64,000 nt of DNA, taken from assembly GCF_007750395.1 (NCBI RefSeq), contig NZ_CP036281.1, forward strand, positions 1,265,001 through 1,329,000. The letters run 5' to 3'. This document shows positions 1 through 8,780 of the stretch, piece by piece (the first letter of the stretch is position 1; the number at the start of each line of letters is the position of its first letter). The notes below the pieces were generated by a model that saw only the letters and a program-made list of their open reading frames with translations, did not search any database and was not told the origin of the DNA. Origin of the DNA: Polystyrenella longa (lineage in GTDB: Bacteria; Planctomycetota; Planctomycetia; Planctomycetales; Planctomycetaceae). The position numbers and the translations under genes were made by a program.

Positions 1-229
1 TAGCGAGGATGATTTTCTTAGTCAGGTTCTTAATGTCTTTGGTGGCTTTGTGGTGAAAAAGACATCTTGGCCGTTCTCTCGCTGAGTAATTGTCAGAACA
101 CCTCGCGGAGAGTTAATGGGAGAAGAATAATTGCGACTGTACCTGAAGTAACGAGTCGCTAGAATACTAACAGGTGCGATTCTGGTTTCTTGTTCTATTC
201 AATACCGTCGTCAATCAGAGTAACTTTGT

Positions 230-382
230 ATGACTACATCTCTAAAACGGTTGGGGGCCATTCTCGTAATCTCTATTGGCCTCATTGCTTCGCTGCTCAC
301 GTTTCCTGCTGTGGTTCCCTGGATGATTGCCGGTTGGTTGAGCGTCGCGACTGTATTTATGGTGCGACAAGGTCCGGGTTAG
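230..382 (+). CDS. Small membrane ORF ending in an in-frame amber codon; probable 5' part of the next gene
   Basis: An ATG at 230 opens a 50-codon frame with two hydrophobic stretches (around residues 9-25 and 29-43). It ends in TAG at 380-382. The next codon, TTG at 383, is in the same frame and continues directly into another hydrophobic stretch and then the SGNH hydrolase. The two pieces read like one protein with an N-terminal membrane region, interrupted by a single nonsense codon. Alternatives are a genuine small membrane protein followed immediately by a TTG-started gene, or a sequencing error. The reading frame is seen directly. The one-gene interpretation is inference. Confidence 0.5.
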   Translation: MTTSLKRLGAILVISIGLIASLLTFPAVVPWMIAGWLSVATVFMVRQGPG

Positions 383-1189
383 TTGCCGCTTGCTGTCTGT
401 GCGGTCATCGTACTGATAAAAAATGTCGACTGGCCACCGGCGATTTTCCTGCTGGCTGCCGTCATGCTGGGCGTGGGGTTTGGACGATTTATCCTGTTTC
501 GAAAACAGTCTCCGCAACATTCCAGTCCCCTCATCAAGGGGATGAGTACGATTGCTCTCTGGGGAGCGTGGCTAGTGTTTACCTGGTCATGGTTGGCCTC
601 CGCGCAAAGCAGCACAACGCCGCAATTAGATGGACAACGCCCGGTTGTTTGCGTGGGCGATAGTCTCACTGCGTTCGGATATCCGGAGGAGCTCGGAAAG
701 TTGTTGTCGATTCCAGTAATCAATCAGGGAATGGATGGAATCACCAGCGGCGATGCGCTGAAGGACTTACCAAAGCTGATCGATGAGAATCCGCAGATCG
801 TTGTGATCGAACTGGGAGGACATGATTTTCTCAAAGGAAAAACGCGGGCAGCGACGAAAGCGAATCTCCAGAAAATTGTCGATGCCTGCGAGGAGATCGG
901 AGGCGCAGTCATCATCATGGAAGTCCCGCGCGGATTCATCGTCGATCCATTTGGTGGGCTCGAACGCGAATTAGTCCGGGACAACGATTTAGAGTTAGTC
1001 TCCGACGGAGTGATTCGAAATCTCGTCCTGTGGAGTCCTTTTGCTCCACCTGGTTCGTTGTTCGCCTCGGACCAGCATTTGAGCAACGACGGCCTGCACC
1101 CCAATTCGCAAGGAAATCAATACATGGCCGAAAGTATCGCCAACGTGTTCACAGGATGGTACGGCGAAACCATCCGGGCGAAGCCCTGA
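383..1189 (+). CDS. SGNH/GDSL-type lipase/esterase, membrane-anchored
   Basis: The frame runs 268 codons from a TTG at 383, directly after an in-frame TAG. Residues 1-70 are mostly hydrophobic (membrane segments near 17-35 and 52-70). The catalytic domain then begins with the block I motif VCVGDSLTAFG, where Ser of GDS is the nucleophile. It has a GGHDF block and ends with DGLHPNSQGN, giving the Asp and His of the triad. Such enzymes hydrolyse ester bonds such as acyl or acetyl groups, and here the active site should face outward. The natural start is probably ATG 230 if the amber codon is a lesion. TTG 383, or ATG 542 inside the frame, could serve as a truncated start. Substrate is unknown. 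Confidence 0.75.
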   Translation: MPLAVCAVIVLIKNVDWPPAIFLLAAVMLGVGFGRFILFRKQSPQHSSPLIKGMSTIALWGAWLVFTWSWLASAQSSTTPQLDGQRPVVCVGDSLTAFGYPEELGKLLSIPVINQGMDGITSGDALKDLPKLIDENPQIVVIELGGHDFLKGKTRAATKANLQKIVDACEEIGGAVIIMEVPRGFIVDPFGGLERELVRDNDLELVSDGVIRNLVLWSPFAPPGSLFASDQHLSNDGLHPNSQGNQYMAESIANVFTGWYGETIRAKP

Positions 1190-1380
1190 TATTGTGTTGG
1201 GAATTGGGAATAGAGAGCAAGGGCACTCGGCTGGTGACGTTCTGCGTCAGGTGAGCCCGCTTTAAGTAGCTAATGAAATAATAACATTTCATAGGAGGGG
1301 AAAAACTAGAGGCGGAGGGCTTCGTTGTCTTTGTCAAAAAACATGTTCACGTTTAAAATTCCATTGTTACGACTAATCTT

Positions 1381-2127
1381 TTAATCATTGTAAACAGTTT
1401 CCCAGACGTTTTCTGTCTTCAAATCAATTCTGTTCACTGTAGTGTTATTGCCTTCTCCGTTTGCCCACAGCCTGTAGTACGTTTTCTTCTCGACGCCAAA
1501 ATCATTTTTAGAAATTACCCATGAATCAATATAGTACCCGCCATCTTTTTCAGTGACTTTCGTCCCGCCTTCAAAGATACTTGGGAATTCGACGGTTTCA
1601 GGATTACGCATCACCGTTGGGATAATCTCCTTCGCCAGTGCGCGGGTCATTACATCACCAGACCATTCTGTTGGCTTTTGATTTGGTGAATAATCGGTAT
1701 TACGCTGATATAGGCTGTCGTTCGATTGATTTATTTCTTTCTCGGAATCACCGGACACGAGGTAGAAGAATCCGGCGAAAAGAATCACGCAAATGGTTAA
1801 GCAACCAGCATAAGTATCTCTGGTATTGACCTCCTTTTTGAGAGGCGATCCGCAATGTGGGCACGCCGTTGCACTCTTACTGATCTGGTTGTTGCAATCT
1901 TTACATATAGTTAGGTTCTGTTTATTTAGTTTTGGTGGGCTGGCAACATTTAATTCAACTGATTTAGGTTCAATTCCCACATGTCGTGGAGGCTCTGCTT
2001 TTTTCTTCGGCGGAGCACATTGTTCACAAGCCATAGGGTCATCTAACGCCATTGGAATAAAATACTGTTGTTTGCACATGGGGCAGGCCCACAATCTTCG
2101 ATCGGCGGGTGGTTGTGGTATATCCAT
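1381..2127 (-). CDS. Zinc-ribbon membrane protein, function unknown
   Basis: The ATG at 2127 is chosen because the frame upstream of it (to 2214) has no recognisable domain, giving 248 residues. Two zinc-ribbon-like cysteine clusters are visible. One near residues 15-35 has CPMC followed by CEQC. The second near 75-95 has CKDC followed by CPHC and resembles the zinc-ribbon domains of many small bacterial membrane proteins. One transmembrane helix follows (about residues 105-125), then a soluble tail of about 110 residues with alternating polar and aromatic positions and no family I can name. The topology suggests cytoplasmic zinc ribbons and an exported tail. No operon partner is evident. It may be a sensor or scaffold, but no function is assigned. 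Confidence 0.7.
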   Translation of the reverse strand: MDIPQPPADRRLWACPMCKQQYFIPMALDDPMACEQCAPPKKKAEPPRHVGIEPKSVELNVASPPKLNKQNLTICKDCNNQISKSATACPHCGSPLKKEVNTRDTYAGCLTICVILFAGFFYLVSGDSEKEINQSNDSLYQRNTDYSPNQKPTEWSGDVMTRALAKEIIPTVMRNPETVEFPSIFEGGTKVTEKDGGYYIDSWVISKNDFGVEKKTYYRLWANGEGNNTTVNRIDLKTENVWETVYND

Positions 2128-2653
2128 TGGTATGTATCCGGCGTAGGGTATAGTTGTTAAATGTACATTATGTACTTTGCGTGGAGGCAATTTCAATAGC
2201 GAGAGGCCGTTCACTAAATGAACGCTATTTCACAAAACCCATATCTTCACTCCAATTTTCACCGCGTTCCAAATTCTCCATCGCCTTCTTCAATTCCTTA
2301 GGCTTTAAAACCGTTTCTTAAATCGCCGAATGCTCAATAGATGGGCCAGTCAGGGAGTTATTCAAGCTGAACGTATTCCTATCGCGATCAATGAGTACCG
2401 TGCGCTCCTAGGCAGCAATTCTGGCGTATGAGGCCTCGGGTAGCTCGTCTACCGTGGGCAACCTTCGAAACTCTTTCGGGCTCGTTCACGCAGCGATAGG
2501 TTGGATATAAGCAGTTCGCATTTCGTGAGGTAACGTGGGACGCTGTAGTGAGAAAGCATTCTAACAGCCCTTCCATCATCGGCACGACTGAACGAACCAG
2601 ACCGAGGGACCCCATAAGCGGCATCTATCAGGCGAAGATGCGAGTAGCGGCAT
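2128..2653. other. Non-coding gap with a possible decayed repeat
   Basis: No convincing gene is seen. The only longer frame (leftward, 2388-2624) has a composition unlike its neighbours and no start context. Around 2438-2455 there is a small inverted repeat, GGTAG/CTACC, inside a stretch that looks like eroded coding sequence or an interspersed repeat. This stretch was not matched to any element and is recorded only as unexplained sequence. Confidence 0.3.
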
Positions 2654-2917
2654 TCAATCCACTTCTGATGAGTCCTCCGATGACTGATCCGTTTCGATCT
2701 CGGAGGGATTTTGTGAGGCGTCGTTTTTGCCTTGGTTGTAAATCATCAGGACAATCACCCCGATGGTGCCGCCCATGAAGAAGAGGCAGCAGGCGCCTCC
2801 CAGGTCGATGCGGATGCTGCCACCGATCATCATGACCAGGAGTGCGAGCACGGCAAATACTAACAGGCATCCAAAACCCCCTTTGGCGAAGGCGATCCCT
2901 TTTTCAGAAGATGACAT
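2654..2917 (-). CDS. Small two-helix membrane protein, unknown function
   Basis: The ATG at 2917 gives 87 residues. Codons upstream of it to 2983 are open but lack signal-like character. Two glycine-rich hydrophobic helices span about residues 12-34 and 38-60, followed by an acidic, serine-rich hydrophilic tail. It stands alone between a long gap and the divergently oriented giant surface-protein gene. No family was recognised. The hydrophobic pattern is clear, and nothing supports a specific role. Confidence 0.6.
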   Translation of the reverse strand: MSSSEKGIAFAKGGFGCLLVFAVLALLVMMIGGSIRIDLGGACCLFFMGGTIGVIVLMIYNQGKNDASQNPSEIETDQSSEDSSEVD

Positions 2918-3082
2918 GGTGAGGATCGCTTTCTGGTGATCGTGGAAACTTCTGGTTTCAGTGGTCGGGGCCGTTGCTTGCACATGTATTTAAATGTGTT
3001 GAACGAAGCCGTTGTTTCGGGGATAACTCTACTAAAATAAAGATTGAGGTGTTGAAAATCTACCCGGATTTCGTAGAGAGGA

Positions 3083-6000
3083 ATGGCATTTTATGTTGTT
3101 TACGTTCGATCCCCCCGACTGAACATTATTTTGAGGGTTATTCCTGTGCGAATTCTCCATCATTTCCTGTCTCTGACTTTGTTCAATAAATCCAGAAACC
3201 GTCCTTCCTTCGCTCCTCGCGACGTGAGAAAGAGTCGGTTGAATCAGCTCGATATTCTAGAAACTCGCCAAATGCTTTCGGGCGTTTCTTCTCTCGCGTT
3301 AGGGGCAGCGGCAGCAGCTGCGGGAACAGGGAATTTCGAAGAGTCGGCCGAAAGTTTTGCCGACACTCAACAGTCAAAACTGGCCGTCCTTGAGGATTTT
3401 AATGGGGATGGGCACGTAGACGTCTTTCTGGCCGGTGCCGGAACTGCTGCCGATGTGAATGTCATCGATCTGGAGAATGAACTCTGGTTGAACCAGGGAG
3501 ATGGCACCTTTTTGAAGCAAAGCTCCCCGTCCGGAGCATTCCGAATTGACAGCGTTGTCGCCGCGAATCTGGATGGCGACAGCGATGTTGATCTATTGGT
3601 CGCTTCTACAGATGGGGAAACGAATAGAGTCAGTATCTGGTGGAATGACGGAAATGGAACATTTAGCGAAGAGGTGCTGGATGATTCAGAGGAATTGTTG
3701 TTGGTAACTGCCGTTGCGGATGTCGATGGTGATGCGGATCAGGATGTGGTTCTCGTTCTCAGGGACGAACCTACACCTCAGGTGTATAAAAATGATGGTG
3801 CCGGGAACTTCAGTTTGGGAGAAGCGTTCGTCATTCAGGGAGATAACCGCGGGAACGACCTGATCAAGGACATTAATTTTGGTGACGTCGATGGCGATGG
3901 TGATCTGGATGCGATCATTACCTACAACTACTTGAGAACCTCTTTTCACGACGCCACCATTTTAGTTTTCATCAATGATGGGAATGGCGTCCTTGATGAC
4001 CGTCGCCCGAGTTTCAGTGCTTACGATTCTCATTCAACGGAACTGGGTGATGTCGACGGCGATGGTGATCTCGATATTGTTGTGGTCGGATTGGATTTGG
4101 GTGAGTATTCGAATTCACGGATATTGTTTAACAATGGACAGGGTATCTTTACGGAAGGGCATCAATGGTTGCGTTCCGCTGCGAATGCCAACCTTGCTGA
4201 CATCGATGCCGATGGAGATTTGGATCTCCTGTTCGCGATAGACGTCACTTCCGAGACACCGGATGAGTGGAAGCATAATTTGTATCTAAATGATGGCAGC
4301 GGGTTTTTCTCACCCAGTCCGGAAATATTCGGCACGACAATTCCTGGTGAAGAGGCTCATCACGCCTTTGTCGCTACGGGTGATCTGGATGGTGATGGAT
4401 CCGTGGATGTTCTGTTAGGACAGATTGAAGCCAACGATCAAGTCTGGTTCAACACCAATAAGGTGCGGTTGCCCTACCGGCACAATTTCGAAATGTCCCG
4501 TCCTGCATTTCAGGGTTTGGAATTGAACCGGGAATCGACGACGTCGATTCAACAGTCCGGTATGAATCGGTCGTTAAGATTTGATAATTCAGGTTTGACT
4601 GGCCTGACGACGGCGACGGTGGAAACTGTTTCGGCACTGCCTGCCGAATTCAACTTCTCAGCGGAGTTAACCTCCGTTGCCGGTTCCAATCGCTGGTATG
4701 ATGGATTCCTGATCTTCGATTACAAGTCAGAAACCAACTTCAAATATGCCGGTCTGTTTGCCGGGCAGAATCAGTGGGTCATTGGCCATTATCAGGGGGA
4801 CTTCAGTAATCGATTGGCCCAGGTCGACTGGGATGATGTCGGTCGATCCATCAACACCAATGAAGCTTATTTACTTGAGGTCGCCATTTCGGGCAACGAC
4901 GTTCAATTGTGGGTCGATGGTGAGAATATTCTAGAAGCGACCTTTGGTGGTGTCTTCAATACAGGATCGGTTGGACTGGCGTCTTACAATGCAGTTACCT
5001 TGTTTGACGACATTCAGTTGGTCTCCGAGAATACGCTGTTACCTATCCACGAGACGTTTGAGTACGGAGAGAAAACCAGCCTGCATTACAACAAGCCGAA
5101 CGGTACGGATCTTGTCTTCCGAAACGGCAATAGTTATCTGAAACTGGATGTCTCCGGACGAAATGAGTTGGCCGTGGCGGTTTCAATGTCGGCAGAGGAG
5201 TTGCCTGAGGTTTATGAAATCAAGTCGACCGTTCAGTCCATCGCTGGCCCCAATCGCTGGTACGATGGGTTTGTTGTTTTTGATTATAAAAGCGAAACCG
5301 ACTTTAAGTATGCCGGTATGTTCGTCGGCCAGAACGAGTGGTCTATTGGGCATTATCAAGGAAACTGGAATAACCGCATCGCCAATGTCGATTGGGATGA
5401 CACGGGTCGGTCGATCAACCCGGGCACGGATTACGAGCTGAATATTCAGATCGTCGATTCGACGGTGCAATTGAAAGTCAACGGAGAGTTCATTGCGGAG
5501 GGAACATTTACCAACTGGCATGGTGACGGTTCCGTCGGTATGGCGAGTTATAAAGCGGAAACCTGGTTTAAAGAATTTCATGTCGCCGAAACACTGACAC
5601 CGTTTCCAGCCCATTACGAGCGATTCGATGATCGTACTCTGCAATATTTGTATATAGACCGAGACCGCGCAGCGGGATTCGGGTCTGAAGGTACCTTTTC
5701 AAACCCGGGGAATACCTATTTAGAAATGGAAGATTCCAGTGCGACGTTATCAAATTACTTTACCGTTGATGTCAGTTCACAATTAAATCCGTCCTATGAA
5801 GTTTCGGTGGAGATGAGTTTCACGGGGACCTTCAATTCTCGAATATTCGGTTCGAGTCTTATCTTGTTTGATTTTATGAATGAGCAGAATTATAAGGTCG
5901 CTGGTTTTCATGATGGTCAGTTTGTGATCTCGGAAGTCGTTAATAGTTCAATCCATGAGCTTGAACTGACGACGGGTGCATTCGTGGAATACACCAGGAT

Positions 6001-7432
6001 GGACCGTACTCTGCTGCGGAACACTCCTTATACGATGCATTTAGATGTAGTCGGAAACAGGGCTACTTTCTCACTGGATGGAGAAGTTCTGGTTTCTTAT
6101 GAATTCGACGAAATGTTGAAAGATGGCAAAGTTGGAATCGTAACGGATGACGGCATGTTTGCCGTCGATAACTTTGTTGTAGGTGATCACGCTCCGCTGG
6201 GAGGTCCCTCCAAATTGGGTTACCTCGAGGATTTCTATTACCCGGACGAGGTGTATACGTTTACTTACAGTGAGGAAGCAACTGTCAGCTATGTCAATAA
6301 TGGGCTGTTTGATCGTACTAAGCTGCAAATTGATTCCACCGAAGGAAATGGAGTTGGTTTTGCGATCCAGGAAACGCATTCACCGCTAGCGAACGTGTTC
6401 GATGTGATTACAGAAGTACAAGCGGTTAGCGGTACGGATCGATGGATCGATGGCTTCGTTATCTTTGATTACCAGAGCGAAACCGACTTCAAGTACGCCG
6501 GTATGTTCGCCGGACAGAATACGTGGGTCGTTGGGCATTATCAGGGTGACTGGTCCAATCGCCTGCTGGAAGTCGACTGGTCATTGGAAGGGCGGGCGAT
6601 TACTACAGACATCGACTACTTGCTGCATGTGAGTGTAGATGGATCCGCCGTGACTTTACACGTTGATGGTGAGCTGATCGGCACGGCGAACTTTTCGGCC
6701 TCGGTGCACGCGGGTCAAGTCGGCCTGGCGGTCGCCAATGGTGTGACTTTGTTTGACAACTTCAGCTTGTTTAACGAAATCCAAAGGGGACGCGCTGCGG
6801 ATTTCCCCTACGTGCGAAATCTGGATTCCTTTGTGGATCAGCGGCTGAGAGCGTTCCGATATAATGATCTCATGATCGAAGTCAATGATCCCGCCGAACG
6901 GCTTGCAGCCGTGGTTCTACCTCTTGATGAGCCTCTTCCCGAAACGTTCGTGATAAAATCCGAAGGATTAATTGGATATCCGGTGCCTATAACGCTTCAA
7001 AATAGCTTTATTATTTTTGACTACAAAAGTCCTTCTGACTACAAATATGCGGGGGCTGATTACGGAGCAAAGCTTTGGAGTGTCGGCCATCATCTCAACG
7101 GGAACGATCACGCTGTTTCGACGGCCCCAATGACGGATACGCAATATTACCAGTTGGCTAGTTCCACGCAGAAGTTTGAACTGCACGTTGATGGAGATCA
7201 AGTCATGTTCAAGTGGGATCGAGCCTTTGAAATCAGCGGGAACTTCGATGCTTCTGTTAATCAGGGACAGGTAGGAATTGCCACGATCATGAATCGTTAT
7301 CACTACCGCAATCAGACAATGTCGCAGACGCTGAGCAATATGCCCTTTGCACTTCTTGAATCTGAAAGTACCCCTGCAGGAACAGATCTGGTTTTTGCCG
7401 ATAGTCAAATTCAGGATGAAATCCTGACGTGA
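3083..7432 (+). CDS. Giant FG-GAP/VCBS and LamG-like repeat surface protein with LEPR-XLL-like signal
   Basis: The frame is 1449 codons. Near residue 57-66 it carries LDILETRQMLSG, which resembles the LEPR-XLL motif at the N-terminus of many huge planctomycete exported proteins. Seven Asp-rich calcium-binding FG-GAP/VCBS repeats follow (about residues 100-460), each with a core such as DVDGDGDLD. From about residue 515 to 1410 there are five copies of a roughly 125-residue module. Copies 1, 2 and 4 share RWYDGF or RWIDGF, FDYKSET or FDYQSET, FKYAG and IGHYQG or VGHYQG. Copies 3 and 5 are more divergent. These look like concanavalin/LamG-type beta-sandwiches, so carbohydrate or matrix binding is likely. 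The start is uncertain: ATG 3083 is far upstream of the motif, and TTG 3179 would give a shorter N-terminus. The gene appears monocistronic. A role in adhesion or the extracellular matrix is inference. Confidence 0.8.
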   Translation: MAFYVVYVRSPRLNIILRVIPVRILHHFLSLTLFNKSRNRPSFAPRDVRKSRLNQLDILETRQMLSGVSSLALGAAAAAAGTGNFEESAESFADTQQSKLAVLEDFNGDGHVDVFLAGAGTAADVNVIDLENELWLNQGDGTFLKQSSPSGAFRIDSVVAANLDGDSDVDLLVASTDGETNRVSIWWNDGNGTFSEEVLDDSEELLLVTAVADVDGDADQDVVLVLRDEPTPQVYKNDGAGNFSLGEAFVIQGDNRGNDLIKDINFGDVDGDGDLDAIITYNYLRTSFHDATILVFINDGNGVLDDRRPSFSAYDSHSTELGDVDGDGDLDIVVVGLDLGEYSNSRILFNNGQGIFTEGHQWLRSAANANLADIDADGDLDLLFAIDVTSETPDEWKHNLYLNDGSGFFSPSPEIFGTTIPGEEAHHAFVATGDLDGDGSVDVLLGQIEANDQVWFNTNKVRLPYRHNFEMSRPAFQGLELNRESTTSIQQSGMNRSLRFDNSGLTGLTTATVETVSALPAEFNFSAELTSVAGSNRWYDGFLIFDYKSETNFKYAGLFAGQNQWVIGHYQGDFSNRLAQVDWDDVGRSINTNEAYLLEVAISGNDVQLWVDGENILEATFGGVFNTGSVGLASYNAVTLFDDIQLVSENTLLPIHETFEYGEKTSLHYNKPNGTDLVFRNGNSYLKLDVSGRNELAVAVSMSAEELPEVYEIKSTVQSIAGPNRWYDGFVVFDYKSETDFKYAGMFVGQNEWSIGHYQGNWNNRIANVDWDDTGRSINPGTDYELNIQIVDSTVQLKVNGEFIAEGTFTNWHGDGSVGMASYKAETWFKEFHVAETLTPFPAHYERFDDRTLQYLYIDRDRAAGFGSEGTFSNPGNTYLEMEDSSATLSNYFTVDVSSQLNPSYEVSVEMSFTGTFNSRIFGSSLILFDFMNEQNYKVAGFHDGQFVISEVVNSSIHELELTTGAFVEYTRMDRTLLRNTPYTMHLDVVGNRATFSLDGEVLVSYEFDEMLKDGKVGIVTDDGMFAVDNFVVGDHAPLGGPSKLGYLEDFYYPDEVYTFTYSEEATVSYVNNGLFDRTKLQIDSTEGNGVGFAIQETHSPLANVFDVITEVQAVSGTDRWIDGFVIFDYQSETDFKYAGMFAGQNTWVVGHYQGDWSNRLLEVDWSLEGRAITTDIDYLLHVSVDGSAVTLHVDGELIGTANFSASVHAGQVGLAVANGVTLFDNFSLFNEIQRGRAADFPYVRNLDSFVDQRLRAFRYNDLMIEVNDPAERLAAVVLPLDEPLPETFVIKSEGLIGYPVPITLQNSFIIFDYKSPSDYKYAGADYGAKLWSVGHHLNGNDHAVSTAPMTDTQYYQLASSTQKFELHVDGDQVMFKWDRAFEISGNFDASVNQGQVGIATIMNRYHYRNQTMSQTLSNMPFALLESESTPAGTDLVFADSQIQDEILT

Positions 7433-7452
7433 GTGGCTGCTTCTAAGAAGGC

Positions 7453-8445
7453 TTAAGCCCCTCGCATCGGGTCGGGTTGTTGCCAGGGGGGAGGGCAGAT
7501 CATGTCGAGTTGGGCCAGATGGTCCTGGGGGATGGTGACTTTGGCGGCTTGAAGGGCGTCTTCGATCTGGGATTGGTTTTTGATACCGACGATGACAGAA
7601 CGGATGGCTGGTTGAGTTAAGGCCCAGGCGAGGGCGTACTGCGCCATCGGGATGTCCGCACTATTAGCGAGAGATTCGATTGCTTCAAGTTTATCGAACA
7701 GCGGGTCATCCTGCTGCCAGATCCAATCTGGTTTTTCTTCGGCACGGGAGCCGGCCGGTGGAGCGGAGCCCCGTTTGTATTTGCCTGTGAGCAAACCGCT
7801 CTGCAGCGGTTGATAAGGAGTCACTGCGATGTCGTGCTTCTCGCAGAACTGAAGGTCGTGATGGAACTCACGTCTCAGCAGGCTAAAGGGGACTTGCGAG
7901 CTGACAACGTGCGGCAGGTTGTGTTTATCCGCCAGCCAGAGCATTTCGCACATCTGCCAGGCGGCATGATTTGACGCCCCGAAGCATCGGATTTTTCCCT
8001 GGCGAACGGCCGTCTCCATCGCGTTTAACGTGACGTCGAGGGGGACATACTTATCGGGCCAGTGGATGATATAGAGGTCAATGTAGTCTGTTTTCAATCT
8101 ACTCAGGCTTTGGTCCAGTTCTCGCAAAATATGACTGGCGGAGAGTCCGCGATCCTGCGGTCCGGGTCCCACGGGGGCACCGACTTTGGTCGCGAGGACG
8201 ACTTTCTCGCGGCGATCGTGAATTGCTTTCCCGACGATCTCTTCGGCAACCCCTCCCGGACTTCCGAGATACCGGGTGTACCCTTCGTAGGCGTTCGCGG
8301 TGTCGACGAAGTTGATCCCCTCGTCAATCGCGAAATGCGTGAGCTTGATGGCGTCCGTTTCGGCGACGGGGGAACCGAAGGTCATCGTACCGAGGCAGAT
8401 AGGAGAGACAAGCAGGCCGCTGGAACCAAGAGGACGAAGTTGCAT
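7453..8445 (-). CDS. Aldo/keto reductase
   Basis: The start is ATG 8445 (330 residues, beginning MQLRPLG), the usual start of the family. The 20 codons upstream are non-homologous and run into a dispersed repeat. The catalytic tetrad of the AKR superfamily is complete: Asp48 and Tyr53 in DTANAYE, Lys87 in ATKVG and His128 in IIHWPD. A C-terminal NADP-binding region follows (SVIVGIKNQSQI). These cytosolic TIM-barrel enzymes reduce aldehydes or ketones with NAD(P)H. The sequence resembles the YajO/Tas-like group of uncharacterised bacterial reductases more than sugar-specific members. The gene is convergent with the giant surface protein and separated from it by 20 bp. Confidence 0.88.
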   Translation of the reverse strand: MQLRPLGSSGLLVSPICLGTMTFGSPVAETDAIKLTHFAIDEGINFVDTANAYEGYTRYLGSPGGVAEEIVGKAIHDRREKVVLATKVGAPVGPGPQDRGLSASHILRELDQSLSRLKTDYIDLYIIHWPDKYVPLDVTLNAMETAVRQGKIRCFGASNHAAWQMCEMLWLADKHNLPHVVSSQVPFSLLRREFHHDLQFCEKHDIAVTPYQPLQSGLLTGKYKRGSAPPAGSRAEEKPDWIWQQDDPLFDKLEAIESLANSADIPMAQYALAWALTQPAIRSVIVGIKNQSQIEDALQAAKVTIPQDHLAQLDMICPPPWQQPDPMRGA

Positions 8446-8780
8446 GGGGTACCTGTTTTCGGTTGGAACCACAGATGGACACGGATTTACACAGATGGGG
8501 AACAATCCACACTAAAGCGAAGTTGTCCGCCGTGCAACTGTAGGAGTGGAACAGGATCAACATGATCTGTTCGTAGCCCGACCAGAGGGTGAAGCAGAAC
8601 AGAAATGCGAGCATCCGCCAACTCGTTCTCAGTAAGGAACGTATTATGGTTCTCTGGAAGCTGCCTTCTTGAAAAAATGACAACGGTACTGATGCTGTGT
8701 GATTTAAGGTTTTGTTTGCCGCGATTGGTCGCTCTAATTAAGAGGTGAACGAAGGAAATCTTTCTTCTCAGGAGAGTTGA
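8446..8780. other. Intergenic region between divergent genes
   Basis: This stretch separates the aldo/keto reductase from the prolyl oligopeptidase. It holds a dispersed repeat copy (8465-8497, listed separately) and presumably the promoter of the peptidase gene. No convincing gene, hairpin terminator or operator was seen in the remainder. Confidence 0.5.
8465..8497. repeat. Dispersed repeat, copy 1 (inverted relative to copy at 32916-32946)
   Basis: On the minus strand this reads ATCTGTG, then a short variable stretch, then GTGTCCATCTGTGGTTCC. The same pattern occurs on the plus strand at 32916-32946. The shared 18-base right half is identical and the left ATCTGTG is also shared. It contains two ATCTGTG words itself. 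Similar CACAGATGGACAC-type repeats are scattered in intergenic DNA of many bacterial genomes. This is stated from memory, not from a search. Confidence 0.75.

Noticed and set aside
2388-2624. A 78-codon leftward frame as a gene
   Set aside because: No domain and poor start context; it may be part of a decayed repeat but could not be matched to one.
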